IMG/VR virus record: IMGVR_UViG_3300019487_000024
Span: 1 to 64,000 of that record
Reading direction: 5' to 3' (one strand)
From: a virus
DNA: 64,000 nt
In this document: in pieces, positions 8,331 to 17,144 of the stretch
Layout: each line of letters starts with the position of its first letter
Position numbering within the stretch: the stretch's first letter is position 1
Notes under the pieces: model-generated
The model's input: the letters and a program-made list of their open reading frames with translations, nothing else
Database searches by the model: none
Told to the model about the DNA's origin: nothing
Made by a program: the position numbers and the translations under genes

Positions 8331-10532
8331 ATGGCAGACCAAGAGTATTTACAAAACATTGCGGGTTCTCCTCACATTGATGAAGGTCTAGGCGACAGAA
8401 TTTTCTCACGAGGAAGTTCCGCCCTCCAACGTTTGGGTTCCGTCGCAGGTGGTTCATTTGCAGACCCAAACTACACAAAGGTTGAGTCTCTCTTCAACAC
8501 TTTCCTCAAGAAAATAATTCCTGTACTGAAGGATTTTTCCGAAGGTCCACACAGCGTCGCCAATCGCCTTGGACAAATGCGACCCGGACTTACCCCTCAA
8601 CACGAATCGGAAATCCAAAAGCTTCAGGGATTGTATGACTTATTGGTTCCATCTCAATTTCGTCAGCATCAAGTAGCCAATAGTGTTTTGGCTCCTCGCA
8701 ATCGTTCTCAACTTGGAGAATTGTTAAAGGAAGGTCTCTTCACAAGAGACATGGCTCTAAACAAAGCTTTGTATTCCAACGACCCAAAGAAAATTATTGA
8801 TGCTTACACAAACAAAATCAAAGGTGCTTACGATACATTCATTACGGATGCAATGAAAGTTACGGGAGCACCAAAGGATTACATCAAGAGAGTTGTTAGT
8901 AATCTAAATACAAAGTGGGCAAACGTCATAAACAAAGTTGAACAGTCGGTTGGTCCCTCGGTTCCTGCCCCTTCTGCTCCAACTACCCCACCACCAACAC
9001 TTGCGGCACCACCCACTGCACCATCTCCTGCTGATGCTACAGCAACGGCGAAACCTGAAAATGAGCCTCTTCAAGCAAAGTCTGCGGAAGATGATTTTGT
9101 TGTTCTAACTTCAAATGTAATTGACATTCTAATTGAAGCAGTTAAGGGTGATGAAAAACTTGCTGCGGCATTTTTCAAACCATCTAAAGATGGAGGACCG
9201 GGACTTGATCCATTGCCACAAAATTGGAATGAACCATCCATTACCAAAGAAGCAGATGAACCCGAACCTGCGGCTGAAAAAGATGCGTCCGATCCCACAG
9301 GAGATGTTGAAGATGACGCAAGTGGAGAAAACCACGAATTCCTTTACAATTTTCACTCTCTTTATCGAAAGCAACGTAATTTTGCCATTGATGTTCCAAT
9401 CCATGACAAGAGCAAGGCTACCTTCGTAAATCGTCGCAGTAAAACGACGAGTGATATTCAAGTCACTTGGAGCAACGCAAGTCATGAAAATAGCATTTAC
9501 GTGAAGTACACTCCACGAGGAGAAAAGAAAAACGAACCCGCAACGAAATCCAAAGGTGGGCAAATTCTTCTCTTCAAGTTTTGGGACAACCAAGTCAATC
9601 CACGTAATCCAGAGTCTAACAAGTTTAGTATCAAAACACTCTTGACACAGGCTAATCAAGGTGCTGACAAATTGATTGCGGGAGCTAATCCCGAACTGAT
9701 TGCTTCCACCGAGAAAAAGACCGATCAACTTCAACGATCACTTTACGCTACGGTCAGTCGTAAACGAATGGAATTCAAACCAAAACCATTCCAACTCACT
9801 CATGATGACGATGGAAATGTATTCCGTGTCAAACGTGATGGAACAACGGTAGCAGTATCAAAAGAAGAATTGAAAGCACACCTTACAAGTAAGGATGCTT
9901 CGGAACGTGAACGATGGACTTCTTCGTTGGAGAAGATTGGATACTTCAAAAAATTCCCAATGGATTCAACTCCAAAAGAAGAGATTACAATAGACAAGAT
10001 TCCTGCTGCAATGGATGCTGTAAAAGCTCTTGGAACTCTTGGTCATAAGTCCATTGCCTCTATGAAGGCAGTTCAATCAGCCGTAGATGAACTTGGACCA
10101 AAAGCATCAACGGAGGAGTATCTGAAGCTTGCTTTGTCTAAAGCGTCGGGAGTTACTGCAACAACTTCCACATCTTCTACACCAGTAAGTGCTCCTGTAT
10201 CAGCACCCGTGACTGCCCCGGTGTCCGCCCCCGTTTCGGCACCTGTGACTGCACCAGTTTCTACTGAAAAACCAACACCGGAAAAGGCTCCATCCAAACC
10301 CGGAAAACAAGAATTGGGCAAGGCAACATTTGATGACACAGGAGTTATCACATGGGAAAAGCCAAATGGAAAAACAGTCAAAATGACTCCTAAGCAGTTG
10401 AAGAATATGAAAAGCCCTCGGCTTGAGCTTCTTTTGACTAAGATGGGGTACTTCAAAAAGTTTCCTGCGGCAATGAAAGAGTGGTTGGACGAAGAAACGG
10501 TCAATCCGTTTGATCCCGCCAATCTGCTCTAA
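8331..10532 (+). CDS. large hypothetical structural protein with Pro/Ala repeats
   Basis: 733 residues, family not recognised. A helical N-terminal third (about residues 1-205) is followed by a Pro/Ala/Thr linker (about 210-245), an acidic segment (about 300-335), a mixed middle domain and a second linker made of PVSAPV and PVTAPV repeats (about 620-645). Two related modules of about 50 residues end in GYFKKFP: one before the second linker and one at the C-terminus, an internal duplication. Linker-joined globular modules are typical of virion or injected proteins. It lies between sheath and tube genes but has no counterpart I know in T4. Its start is preceded directly by the TATTTATA element. 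Confidence 0.75.
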   Translation: MADQEYLQNIAGSPHIDEGLGDRIFSRGSSALQRLGSVAGGSFADPNYTKVESLFNTFLKKIIPVLKDFSEGPHSVANRLGQMRPGLTPQHESEIQKLQGLYDLLVPSQFRQHQVANSVLAPRNRSQLGELLKEGLFTRDMALNKALYSNDPKKIIDAYTNKIKGAYDTFITDAMKVTGAPKDYIKRVVSNLNTKWANVINKVEQSVGPSVPAPSAPTTPPPTLAAPPTAPSPADATATAKPENEPLQAKSAEDDFVVLTSNVIDILIEAVKGDEKLAAAFFKPSKDGGPGLDPLPQNWNEPSITKEADEPEPAAEKDASDPTGDVEDDASGENHEFLYNFHSLYRKQRNFAIDVPIHDKSKATFVNRRSKTTSDIQVTWSNASHENSIYVKYTPRGEKKNEPATKSKGGQILLFKFWDNQVNPRNPESNKFSIKTLLTQANQGADKLIAGANPELIASTEKKTDQLQRSLYATVSRKRMEFKPKPFQLTHDDDGNVFRVKRDGTTVAVSKEELKAHLTSKDASERERWTSSLEKIGYFKKFPMDSTPKEEITIDKIPAAMDAVKALGTLGHKSIASMKAVQSAVDELGPKASTEEYLKLALSKASGVTATTSTSSTPVSAPVSAPVTAPVSAPVSAPVTAPVSTEKPTPEKAPSKPGKQELGKATFDDTGVITWEKPNGKTVKMTPKQLKNMKSPRLELLLTKMGYFKKFPAAMKEWLDEETVNPFDPANLL

Positions 10533-10561
10533 TTATAACCCCATATTTGGTCAGTTTGATC

Positions 10562-10571
10562 ATATTTATAA
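10562..10571 (+). promoter_or_regulatory. ATATTTATAA element abutting the start codon
   Basis: TATTTA (10563-10568) lies eight bases upstream of the ATG at 10576, inside the 43-base gap after the previous gene. The intervening bases AACGT hold no ribosome site. Confidence 0.55.
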
Positions 10572-10575
10572 ACGT

Positions 10576-11964
10576 ATGACCAAGTTCAAACACCTACTTA
10601 GAGAGATTCATGATGCTGAATCGTTAACCCCACGGGACGTTTACAACTTCTACTATCTTTGGCATACCGCCGTAAACAATCCCCAATCGGTTGAGACTCA
10701 ATATGGAAAAGAAATTCTCAACTACTATCTAGATCAGTTTAAGGCAAAATACGTTAAGCTTTTCACCCGAATAATGGCAAAGCAAATTGCCAAATACGTT
10801 GCCCGCAAACGTGTGGATGCCGACTTCCCAAGCGGACAAAATCTCGATACTGCAAATCCAGAAACTCTATTGGGTTTGATGAAAAAGACCCTCCGCTCGG
10901 ACATGCAACGCCGAAATGATAAGTGGGAAATGGTTGGTGAATTTTTGATCAACCTTGCAAAAGCCAACTCAGCCAAAGACAAATTTCTGTGGATCAATCA
11001 AATTAACAACGCTGTACATAACACTCAAACACGAGTGATGGACAAGCTTCCAAACTATCACAGTGAACTCACACGAGCGTTTGGGGTTGTTGACAAGGCA
11101 AAGAATGCTGATGCTCTGCGTCAATTTGTTGATAAAGACATCCGAGATTTGAGAGATCAAGAACACGAAATGACAGAGGGCGTTGGAAAAACTACTGTGG
11201 TTTGGACGGGAACTATTTCGGAGGGACTTGAAAAAATTGTGATGTCTCCACACATGTTGGCTCAACTTGATGTACCAACTGCCCCGGCATCTACATTTGC
11301 AACGGATAAGCCTGCCTTCATACAACCACCCGAAGGAGAAGGAACGGACGACCGTGACGCCGGTGGTAATTTGAAAGACTTGCCAATTGCTGAAGAAGAT
11401 GATTTTGATTTCTATGGTAATTTGGGTAAGAAGATTGACGCATCTACTCCACATGGAAAACAAACCGGAATTCCTTTGATCAAAAAGCCCGTTGGAAAAC
11501 CATCCGACGATGATAAACAGGACGACAAGTTCAAATTGGGTGCTCTGCAAGAGGAAGAAGATTTTGATTTCTATGGAAACAAGGGAAAGAAAATTGATGC
11601 ATCTACCCCAATGGGAAAATCTACAAACATTCCAACTTTCAGTAAAGGAAACCCATCTACCAAGAAGCCCGAAGACAAGGGAAAGACTGGTGGAGATACT
11701 GATCAGTTCAAATTGGGAGCTTTGCAAGAAGCACTCAAAGGAAGCATTTCCGATGAAGATCGGCAGAACGTAGCCTTTATGTCTGGCTTGAAGTTAGCAA
11801 CTAATGACAAGGTACAAGGTAAAAAACGTAATTTGAGCGGATACCCCTCGGATTTTGTACGTGGGTATAAAATGGTAGGGCAGGAAGGATTTTGGTCCAA
11901 GTTCAATGACAAATTGACTCAGTGGGCGGCAAGTTTTGGGAGCAGCTATGGGCGACGATTCTGA
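10576..11964 (+). CDS. hypothetical protein with duplicated acidic module
   Basis: 462 residues from the ATG at 10576; the frame is open 22 codons upstream but that part overlaps the previous gene. Residues about 1-240 are helical and charged. Two copies of a 30-residue module follow (roughly 297-330 and 350-385): E-(D/E)-DFDFYGN-x-GKKIDAS and TP-x-GK-x-T-x-IP are shared, separated by a Lys/Asp-rich linker. The third repeat of the phrase KLGALQE begins a C-terminal basic domain ending FGSSYGRRF. No enzyme motif is present. Position among tail genes suggests a virion or assembly role; function unknown. Confidence 0.75.
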   Translation: MTKFKHLLREIHDAESLTPRDVYNFYYLWHTAVNNPQSVETQYGKEILNYYLDQFKAKYVKLFTRIMAKQIAKYVARKRVDADFPSGQNLDTANPETLLGLMKKTLRSDMQRRNDKWEMVGEFLINLAKANSAKDKFLWINQINNAVHNTQTRVMDKLPNYHSELTRAFGVVDKAKNADALRQFVDKDIRDLRDQEHEMTEGVGKTTVVWTGTISEGLEKIVMSPHMLAQLDVPTAPASTFATDKPAFIQPPEGEGTDDRDAGGNLKDLPIAEEDDFDFYGNLGKKIDASTPHGKQTGIPLIKKPVGKPSDDDKQDDKFKLGALQEEEDFDFYGNKGKKIDASTPMGKSTNIPTFSKGNPSTKKPEDKGKTGGDTDQFKLGALQEALKGSISDEDRQNVAFMSGLKLATNDKVQGKKRNLSGYPSDFVRGYKMVGQEGFWSKFNDKLTQWAASFGSSYGRRF

Positions 11965-12048
11965 AAACTCCCTGTATATCGAATATCCTGATCTTCATTC
12001 TTTATTTCTTAGTACTTATTCTTTCGAATCGAAGTACTTCGAATTATA

Positions 12049-12068
12049 ACAGGATGAAAATTTCCTGT
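12049..12068. repeat. imperfect palindrome, copy 1 of a two-copy element
   Basis: ACAGGATGAAAATTTCCTGT matches, with one base missing, the reverse complement of the element at 39342-39362. Both sit in gene-free gaps just upstream of a gene. Beside it (12010-12042) lie further overlapping palindromes around AGTACTT and TTCGAA. It may be an operator or RNA hairpin. Confidence 0.5.
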
Positions 12069-12087
12069 CAAGTTTTTATAAACAAGT

Positions 12088-12681
12088 ATGAATGACGCAG
12101 CAACAATAGCTCCTCCCGCCAGTAAAAATAATGACTACATCCTGTACCTAGACATGGATGGTGTGTTGGTTGATTTCAATGGAGGATTCTCCAAGCTTTC
12201 AAATGGCATGGATTTGAAGCAATTTGCTCAGGATAAGGGAGATGCAGCCGCTCGTGATCAATACCTTCAAGCGGGAGCAAAGTTTTGGGCAGGTTTGGAT
12301 TGGATTCATGGAGGAAAAGAACTATGGGAAGCCTCTTCTCGTTTATTCGAAAGGGTCTGTATCCTGTCTTCGGCTGGTACAACGAACGAAGAGAAGGCTG
12401 CGGTCGTTGCCACTGGTAAAAGGGCATGGTTAAAGAAGCATATTCCATCCCTTCCTTCTGACCGAATTTTTATAGTTCCCGGTAAACACCGTAAACAAGA
12501 GTTTGCTGCCAAAAATACCATTTTGGTGGACGACGTAGCAGTTACCATCAAACAATGGAATCAACAAGGTGGATACGGCATTCTCCACGACTCCCGTCAA
12601 TATAAAAAGACCATTGAAGATTTGGAGGATATTGCGGGACCAATCAAGCTTTCAGAAATCGTGAAACGCTTCAAGAAGTGA
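12088..12681 (+). CDS. HAD-type 5'(3')-deoxyribonucleotidase
   Basis: 197 residues of the haloacid dehalogenase superfamily, closest in pattern to 5'(3')-deoxyribonucleotidases (NT5C type), which remove phosphate from dNMPs. Motif I is YLDMDGVLVDF (about residues 21-31, nucleophile Asp in D-x-D), motif II the Ser in CILSSAG, motif III the Lys in PGKHRK, and motif IV ILVDD. The family is common in large phages, where it is thought to tune the nucleotide pool. The start ATG follows TTTTTATAAACAAGT. It sits away from the other nucleotide genes, among tail genes. Confidence 0.8.
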   Translation: MNDAATIAPPASKNNDYILYLDMDGVLVDFNGGFSKLSNGMDLKQFAQDKGDAAARDQYLQAGAKFWAGLDWIHGGKELWEASSRLFERVCILSSAGTTNEEKAAVVATGKRAWLKKHIPSLPSDRIFIVPGKHRKQEFAAKNTILVDDVAVTIKQWNQQGGYGILHDSRQYKKTIEDLEDIAGPIKLSEIVKRFKK

Positions 12682-12690
12682 TATTTATAA
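12682..12690 (+). promoter_or_regulatory. TATTTATAA element abutting the start codon
   Basis: TATTTA (12682-12687) ends exactly seven bases before the ATG at 12694 and begins one base after the stop of the previous gene. There is no room for a ribosome site. Confidence 0.55.
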
Positions 12691-12693
12691 AGT

Positions 12694-13791
12694 ATGGACA
12701 AGGATTTACAGAGAGTCATTAACGAAACCATCATTGAGTTCTTTGAGAACTCTCCTATTAAGATGGTTGAGAAGGGCACTCGTGTAGAGGAATTTGATGT
12801 CTGTCCACATTGCAAAAAGGAAATCTACGAGCGTCATGAGTACACCGAAGATGGTGGAAAAACTTGGAGACATTCTGAGTGCAAAGGTCTGATTGACCGC
12901 CCTCCAATTGATCCCAATACGGTTGCTCCTTGGCTTCGTAAATATCTCACTGAGAAGATTGACATTCCAAGTGGAGAGGAAAAGTATTCCAAACAAGAAC
13001 CGGGTGGTGAAATGTCGGCTGTGAACTGCAACGAAGCCGCATTCCGAATTTACAACGAAACACTATGTCCCGATTTGTGGGATGAATGTCAACATCTTGA
13101 CCCACGAGTTCGTGTGAATCTTCTTAGAGCCGCATATGATTTTTACAAGAAGACAAAATTCGCTGCACCAATTATTGATGTTTGGTTGATGGGGTCTATT
13201 GCCAACTACAACTGGACGCCTGAAAGCGATGCCGATGTTCATATCATCATTGATTTTTCGGCATTAAAAATGCCGCCCGAAACTGCTTCCAAAGTTGCTA
13301 AAGCTGCCGGGGCTGCTTGGAACAAAGAGCACAACATTTTTGTCAAAGGTCACAAGGTAGAAATCAACATCCAAAGTGTAAAGGCTGAGAAGCCATATGT
13401 GATGGGTATCTACTCTTTGGTGAAGGATGAATGGATTCGTCAACCACGAAGAATCAACGTCAACATCGACAAGTCACTTATTCAACAAAAATTTGGAGAG
13501 ATGAAGAAGTATGTTGAGTTTGCACTCAAATCCGGTAATAGGGAAGAGATGAAAAAGACCAAGGACTTCTTGGATGACTATCGTCAATATGGACTTGATA
13601 CAGGTGGAGAATTGAGTGTTGAAAACATTGTTTACAAAATCCTCCGAGCGAAGGGACTTGTCAAGCAACTAAAGGATTCAATCACGGCGACATACGATCA
13701 AGAAATGACTGTGGATGAAATTACTCAGAAAGAGATTCCTGCTAAACATCCCGACCATACTGCTCTGAATCCAGACAAAAACAGACTATGA
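12694..13791 (+). CDS. nucleotidyltransferase with N-terminal zinc-binding segment
   Basis: 365 residues. The motif LMGSIANYNWTPESDADVHI (about residues 165-184) is the GS-x(n)-D-x-D signature of the DNA polymerase-beta-like nucleotidyltransferase fold: GS at 167-168 and two metal-binding acidic residues in SDADVH. Upstream, CPHC (37-40) and H60/C63 form a probable single zinc site. The extreme N-terminus is a short amphipathic helix (LQRVINETIIEFFE) resembling those of other proteins in this window. Substrate is unknown; phage and antitoxin-type members transfer NMP groups to tRNA or protein. It lies between the nucleotidase and a tail gene. Confidence 0.7.
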   Translation: MDKDLQRVINETIIEFFENSPIKMVEKGTRVEEFDVCPHCKKEIYERHEYTEDGGKTWRHSECKGLIDRPPIDPNTVAPWLRKYLTEKIDIPSGEEKYSKQEPGGEMSAVNCNEAAFRIYNETLCPDLWDECQHLDPRVRVNLLRAAYDFYKKTKFAAPIIDVWLMGSIANYNWTPESDADVHIIIDFSALKMPPETASKVAKAAGAAWNKEHNIFVKGHKVEINIQSVKAEKPYVMGIYSLVKDEWIRQPRRINVNIDKSLIQQKFGEMKKYVEFALKSGNREEMKKTKDFLDDYRQYGLDTGGELSVENIVYKILRAKGLVKQLKDSITATYDQEMTVDEITQKEIPAKHPDHTALNPDKNRL

Positions 13792-13792
13792 C

Positions 13793-14677
13793 ATGTCCAA
13801 GCTTACTCTTGGAAATTTGAAGTCGCTCATTGCAAAAGATAGAAGTTTTCTAAAAATTGCTCGGCGGGATGAACGATGGGCAGCACAAATTCCAACATTT
13901 GAAGCAAGGATAAAGTTGTATGTTGCTGAACTGAAGCGAAGACTTAAATACATCAACGATCCGGTCATGGAGGGACACGACGCCGGTTATGATGCTGCCG
14001 TCGATTTTCACGAACGCCGTGACCGAGAGTTAGAGGACTTGGCACGGCTTTTGAAACAAAGCCAAGGAAAAGGCAGAGTTCCTTGGAAGACTGTACCCGC
14101 CTCTTTATTGAAACGTGTATGGCTCCAATTTGGAAAATATCATCGCATCAAGGAAAATGATCTTGATAAGATTGCCGATCAGATTATGACTAACATTGCT
14201 CGTCTTCAAGCATCTACTGAAATGATGGGACATACTTCTCATGATGTTCGTCCAGAATTGGCTGACAATGGATATGAGTTTTCGGATGAAGAATGGGAAG
14301 ATTGGATGACCAGTTATTTTGCAGACGAAGAAGGAAGTTGGAGACTTAGTGATTATGGACTTGAGCCATTGAAGCACATTTACGTTGACATTTTCAACGC
14401 CCAAACTCCCGAAGAAAAACTTTATGCATGTGACAAGGCATTGAATGTCGTTCATAGACGTAGTGACTTGGCGGCAATGTTTATTGAAGGTGGAACAGCT
14501 ACCCTCAACGCTGTAGCAAGTCAAGGAGGATACACCGCTCCCGACGATGTAACAGAAGGATTTGGGTGGGTTCATCAGAAAGACATCAAAAAAGACCCAC
14601 TTCACATTCCCGGCGAAAGATGGCGGATTAAGTGGTATTCCAAGCGAAAAACTCCTAAAATGAAAGAGGAGGAATAA
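13793..14677 (+). CDS. hypothetical protein, 294 aa
   Basis: It starts one base after the previous stop. The protein is charged and helix-rich (about residues 1-150), followed by an acidic section with aromatic residues (SDEEWEDWMTSYFADEEGSW), and ends with a very basic tail (WRIKWYSKRKTPKMKEEE). No domain recognised and no membrane segment. It precedes the tail tube gene; a link with tail assembly is only positional. Confidence 0.7.
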   Translation: MSKLTLGNLKSLIAKDRSFLKIARRDERWAAQIPTFEARIKLYVAELKRRLKYINDPVMEGHDAGYDAAVDFHERRDRELEDLARLLKQSQGKGRVPWKTVPASLLKRVWLQFGKYHRIKENDLDKIADQIMTNIARLQASTEMMGHTSHDVRPELADNGYEFSDEEWEDWMTSYFADEEGSWRLSDYGLEPLKHIYVDIFNAQTPEEKLYACDKALNVVHRRSDLAAMFIEGGTATLNAVASQGGYTAPDDVTEGFGWVHQKDIKKDPLHIPGERWRIKWYSKRKTPKMKEEE

Positions 14678-14712
14678 CACACAATTTTCTGAATTATTCT
14701 CGTGACAGGCAT

Positions 14713-14722
14713 ATATTTATAA
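14713..14722 (+). promoter_or_regulatory. ATATTTATAA element upstream of tail tube gene
   Basis: The same element as before other genes, but 29 bases from the ATG at 14752, so the tube transcript would carry a short A-rich leader. It lies in a 74-base gene-free gap. Confidence 0.5.
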
Positions 14723-14751
14723 CCTAGAGACGAAAACAAAACGAACCTATT

Positions 14752-15243
14752 ATGGCAGACCTTCTCACAAATAATGAAATGTTCTATACGATCTGGGAGC
14801 CAAAGACCAAGAATCGCTTCCTGATGTATATTGACGGCATTCCAACCTACCTCATTCGCAAGACTGACCGCCCAAAGTGGACGCAGGAGCGTAAGACCAT
14901 TGATTACATCAATCTCCAATGGTTCTACAAAGGAAAGACGGTATGGGATCAGATTACCGTGGAACTTTACGACCCCGTTGTTCCTTCGGGTGCTCAAACC
15001 GTTTTTGAATGGTTCCGTCTCTCTCACGAATCTGTCACTGGTCGTGACGGCTATCAAGACTTCTATAAAAAGGAAGTCACCATCGACGTTCTTGGTCCCG
15101 TTGGTGATAAGGTTGAGGAATGGACTCTCAAGGGTTGCTTCCCTACCTCCTTTGATGGTGGTGAACTTAACTGGACGGACAGTGGAGACCCCGTAATCAT
15201 CACGCTCCAATTGAGCTACGATTACGCAATCCTCCAGTACTAA
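14752..15243 (+). CDS. gp19: tail tube protein (gp19-like)
   Basis: 163 residues, the usual size for T4 gp19 (163). The fold pattern is typical of myovirus tube subunits: FLMYIDGIPTYLIRKTDRPK near the N-terminus, WDQITVELYDPV in the middle and SYDYAILQY at the C-terminus. It forms the hexameric rings of the inner tube through which DNA passes, inside the sheath encoded at 5113. A strong terminator follows 18 bases after the stop, isolating it as a highly expressed unit with its own promoter-like element. Confidence 0.93.
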   Translation: MADLLTNNEMFYTIWEPKTKNRFLMYIDGIPTYLIRKTDRPKWTQERKTIDYINLQWFYKGKTVWDQITVELYDPVVPSGAQTVFEWFRLSHESVTGRDGYQDFYKKEVTIDVLGPVGDKVEEWTLKGCFPTSFDGGELNWTDSGDPVIITLQLSYDYAILQY

Positions 15244-15261
15244 GGATTCGTTTCTTTCAAG

Positions 15262-15290
15262 AAAGCCCCGCATGATGTGGGGCTTTTTTG
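15262..15290 (+). terminator. Rho-independent terminator after tube gene
   Basis: Stem AAGCCCC/GGGGCTT (15263-15269 with 15279-15285), loop GCATGATGT, then TTTTTG. Confidence 0.9.
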
Positions 15291-15313
15291 TTGTACTTTA
15301 CTTGTGCCTTGCG

Positions 15314-15323
15314 ATATTTATAA
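15314..15323 (+). promoter_or_regulatory. ATATTTATAA element abutting the start codon
   Basis: TATTTA (15315-15320) lies eight bases before the ATG at 15328, just after the tube terminator, so a new transcript must begin here. Confidence 0.6.
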
Positions 15324-15327
15324 CCAT

Positions 15328-16197
15328 ATGAAGCAAGAACTCTTGGAATACATCATCCGTGCCTGCGTAAAGGAAGTTTTGACTCAAGTCAATGAATCTG
15401 AGATGGACGCTAAAACTTATGCAGATACGTTTAAGATTCCGGAAAAAGATTTGCCATTTGTTCAAGATTTAATGTCCAAGCATGGACTTTCATATGCCGA
15501 GGCAGTAAGAGACTATTTGGAAATGTATGGTTCTAATCAAAAAGGAAAGCCGATTAAATTTGATGATCAACCGTCACATATAGGAAGACGCTTCAAAGAG
15601 GAAGAAGAGAAAGGTGCTCCTGCTCCACCCGCAGACGGTCAAGGAACGGCAGACCAACCACCAATTCCAAAAGCAGACGCAGCCGACACTTCCACTGAAG
15701 AGCCTAAACAAGATGAACCAGAGGCACCGGCACCAGATGTAAAAGGTATTTTTCTTGTAAATCCAAGAGACAAAGCCAAGCGTCAAAAAGTTCCTCTTCG
15801 TGATGGAGACGATGCTTCTTTGGAACGTAATCTCCATAGTGTAGCTGCTGCGTTAGCAGGCTCACAAGTTAAGATTGCAATTTCTACCATGCGAATGGTA
15901 AAGGATGCCGTTCGTAATCCAAATGCATCTGTCTATCTTTATCTCGGAAAATACGACCCACAATCCGATGAAGTCTTTTTGATGGCAGATAAGAGTCTTC
16001 AAGTAGCTAAAGACTCAAGTGTTCCTCCCAATGAAATTGCATCGGGACCAACATATGTTTCTCACATCAAAAATCCAACTGATCAAGAGCTTGCTAGGAA
16101 CATGGCAACTGGCGGACGCACCGTGCCCGTTCCTGTGAATGAAAATTTGAAAGCCAAAATCAAGTCTATGGTCAATGAACTTTTGGACTCTAAGTAA
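15328..16197 (+). CDS. hypothetical protein with acidic Pro/Ala linker
   Basis: 289 residues from the ATG at 15328; the longer frame would run back through the terminator. It has an N-terminal amphipathic helix (LLEYIIRACVKEVLTQV), a small helical part (to about 100), a Pro/Ala/Glu/Asp linker (about 105-150), and a C-terminal globular part (VKGIFLVNPRDKAKRQKVPL through PVNENLKAKIKSMVNELLDS). No family recognised. Similar helix-linker-domain designs recur at 28052 and 42893. A virion or head-internal role is possible but unproven. Confidence 0.7.
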   Translation: MKQELLEYIIRACVKEVLTQVNESEMDAKTYADTFKIPEKDLPFVQDLMSKHGLSYAEAVRDYLEMYGSNQKGKPIKFDDQPSHIGRRFKEEEEKGAPAPPADGQGTADQPPIPKADAADTSTEEPKQDEPEAPAPDVKGIFLVNPRDKAKRQKVPLRDGDDASLERNLHSVAAALAGSQVKIAISTMRMVKDAVRNPNASVYLYLGKYDPQSDEVFLMADKSLQVAKDSSVPPNEIASGPTYVSHIKNPTDQELARNMATGGRTVPVPVNENLKAKIKSMVNELLDSK

Positions 16198-16199
16198 TT

Positions 16200-16532
16200 A
16201 TGTCAAACATCAAACGAAGTCAACTTGAGTCTCTGATTCGTCAAATTGTGACTGAGATTCTATCATCGTCTGATATTCAGGCGATGGTTGACAAGAATCC
16301 TGAATTGGATTCGTCCACGGCTCCAGAAGATGCTATGACTCCTGCGGAAAAGGCTCGTATTGAGCGTGACGCAGAACTTCAGCGTCAAAAAGACATTCGT
16401 CAAAAGAGCACGGAATTGGATGCAAAGAAGAAGGAAATGGAATTCAACAAGAAGAAACTTGACCAACAAAAGCGGTTCGACATTCCAAACGCCACGAAAG
16501 ACCTTCAACGCCTCAAGGGAGCAAAAATCTAA
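16200..16532 (+). CDS. small helical protein, 110 aa
   Basis: It starts two bases after the previous stop, so is co-transcribed with it. The N-terminus SQLESLIRQIVTEILSSS is another copy of the amphipathic-helix type noted in neighbours. The remainder is a long charged helix, very rich in Lys, Gln, Glu and Asp (about residues 45-105), likely a coiled coil. No function recognised. Its 3' end meets the convergent endonuclease gene with a four-base overlap. Confidence 0.65.
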   Translation: MSNIKRSQLESLIRQIVTEILSSSDIQAMVDKNPELDSSTAPEDAMTPAEKARIERDAELQRQKDIRQKSTELDAKKKEMEFNKKKLDQQKRFDIPNATKDLQRLKGAKI

Positions 16533-17044
16533 AATTTTTTATTTTGTTTTGCAGTTTCGTAGAAACTTTTGAGAGCTTGGTACATTATTTCTGGAGTACT
16601 AGTTCCTTTTAACGCATTTACTCCCCAACAACAGAATACGATGTTTTCTGGTAAATATCCAATGTCTGAATTTATTCTATCCAAAGAAATGGAAAATAGA
16701 CTCCTAGACGGGTCTTCCAACCGTTTTATTTTCATCTCAACTCCGGTATAATAACACTTTCCTCCTTGTTTTTCATACTGATTTTTGAGATCATTTATTG
16801 TCAATGTGAATTCAAGAGGTATTCCTTTCTTTTTATGTCGTGGTGAAACTGAAAGGAAATCATAAAATCGTTTCATTAGTAATTGTTTGGGGTCATTACT
16901 AGAACGTAACTCTTGTCTGCTTTTAACTGCTCTAGCTTTTCCACATGTTTTACACCAAGACAGATAGACGTTTTTCTTTTTGTTCAAATAGAATTCGTCT
17001 AAGGATTTAACTTGTTTACATTTTGGACATTGTTTGTGAGTCAT
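16529..17044 (-). CDS. HNH-type homing endonuclease
   Basis: 171 residues from the ATG at 17044. The N-terminus carries a zinc finger (CPKCKQ and CKTCGK, about residues 5-34). The C-terminal half is the nuclease: KCYYTGVEM, then SISLDRINSDIGYLPENIVF with the conserved DRI-(N/D)-S-x-x-GY-x-x-x-N of phage HNH enzymes, and VNALKG. These selfish genes cut DNA lacking their own copy. It is on the opposite strand to its neighbours, and its base composition is visibly more AT-rich, consistent with recent insertion between tail genes. Confidence 0.85.
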   Translation of the reverse strand: MTHKQCPKCKQVKSLDEFYLNKKKNVYLSWCKTCGKARAVKSRQELRSSNDPKQLLMKRFYDFLSVSPRHKKKGIPLEFTLTINDLKNQYEKQGGKCYYTGVEMKIKRLEDPSRSLFSISLDRINSDIGYLPENIVFCCWGVNALKGTSTPEIMYQALKSFYETAKQNKKF

Positions 17045-17059
17045 AATATATCTTGTGAT

Positions 17060-17069
17060 TATAAATATA
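17060..17069. promoter_or_regulatory. TTATAAATAT element in divergent gap
   Basis: Read on the minus strand it is ATATTTATAA, 16 bases before the endonuclease ATG. Read on the plus strand it gives TATAAATA, the T4 late core, 78 bases before the gp26-like gene. It could serve either direction. Confidence 0.45.
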
Positions 17070-17144
17070 TTTTTTTGAAGAAAAATGATGAATTTTTTGA
17101 GAATTTGTCTATGTATTCTCAAAGGTAACAACCATAGAAAGTTT

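Noticed and set aside
10969-11727. 252-codon minus-strand open frame
   Set aside because: Shadow of the 10576 gene; Phe/Ser/Cys-rich translation typical of antisense reading.
14602-15273. 223-codon minus-strand open frame
   Set aside because: Antisense to the tail tube gene.
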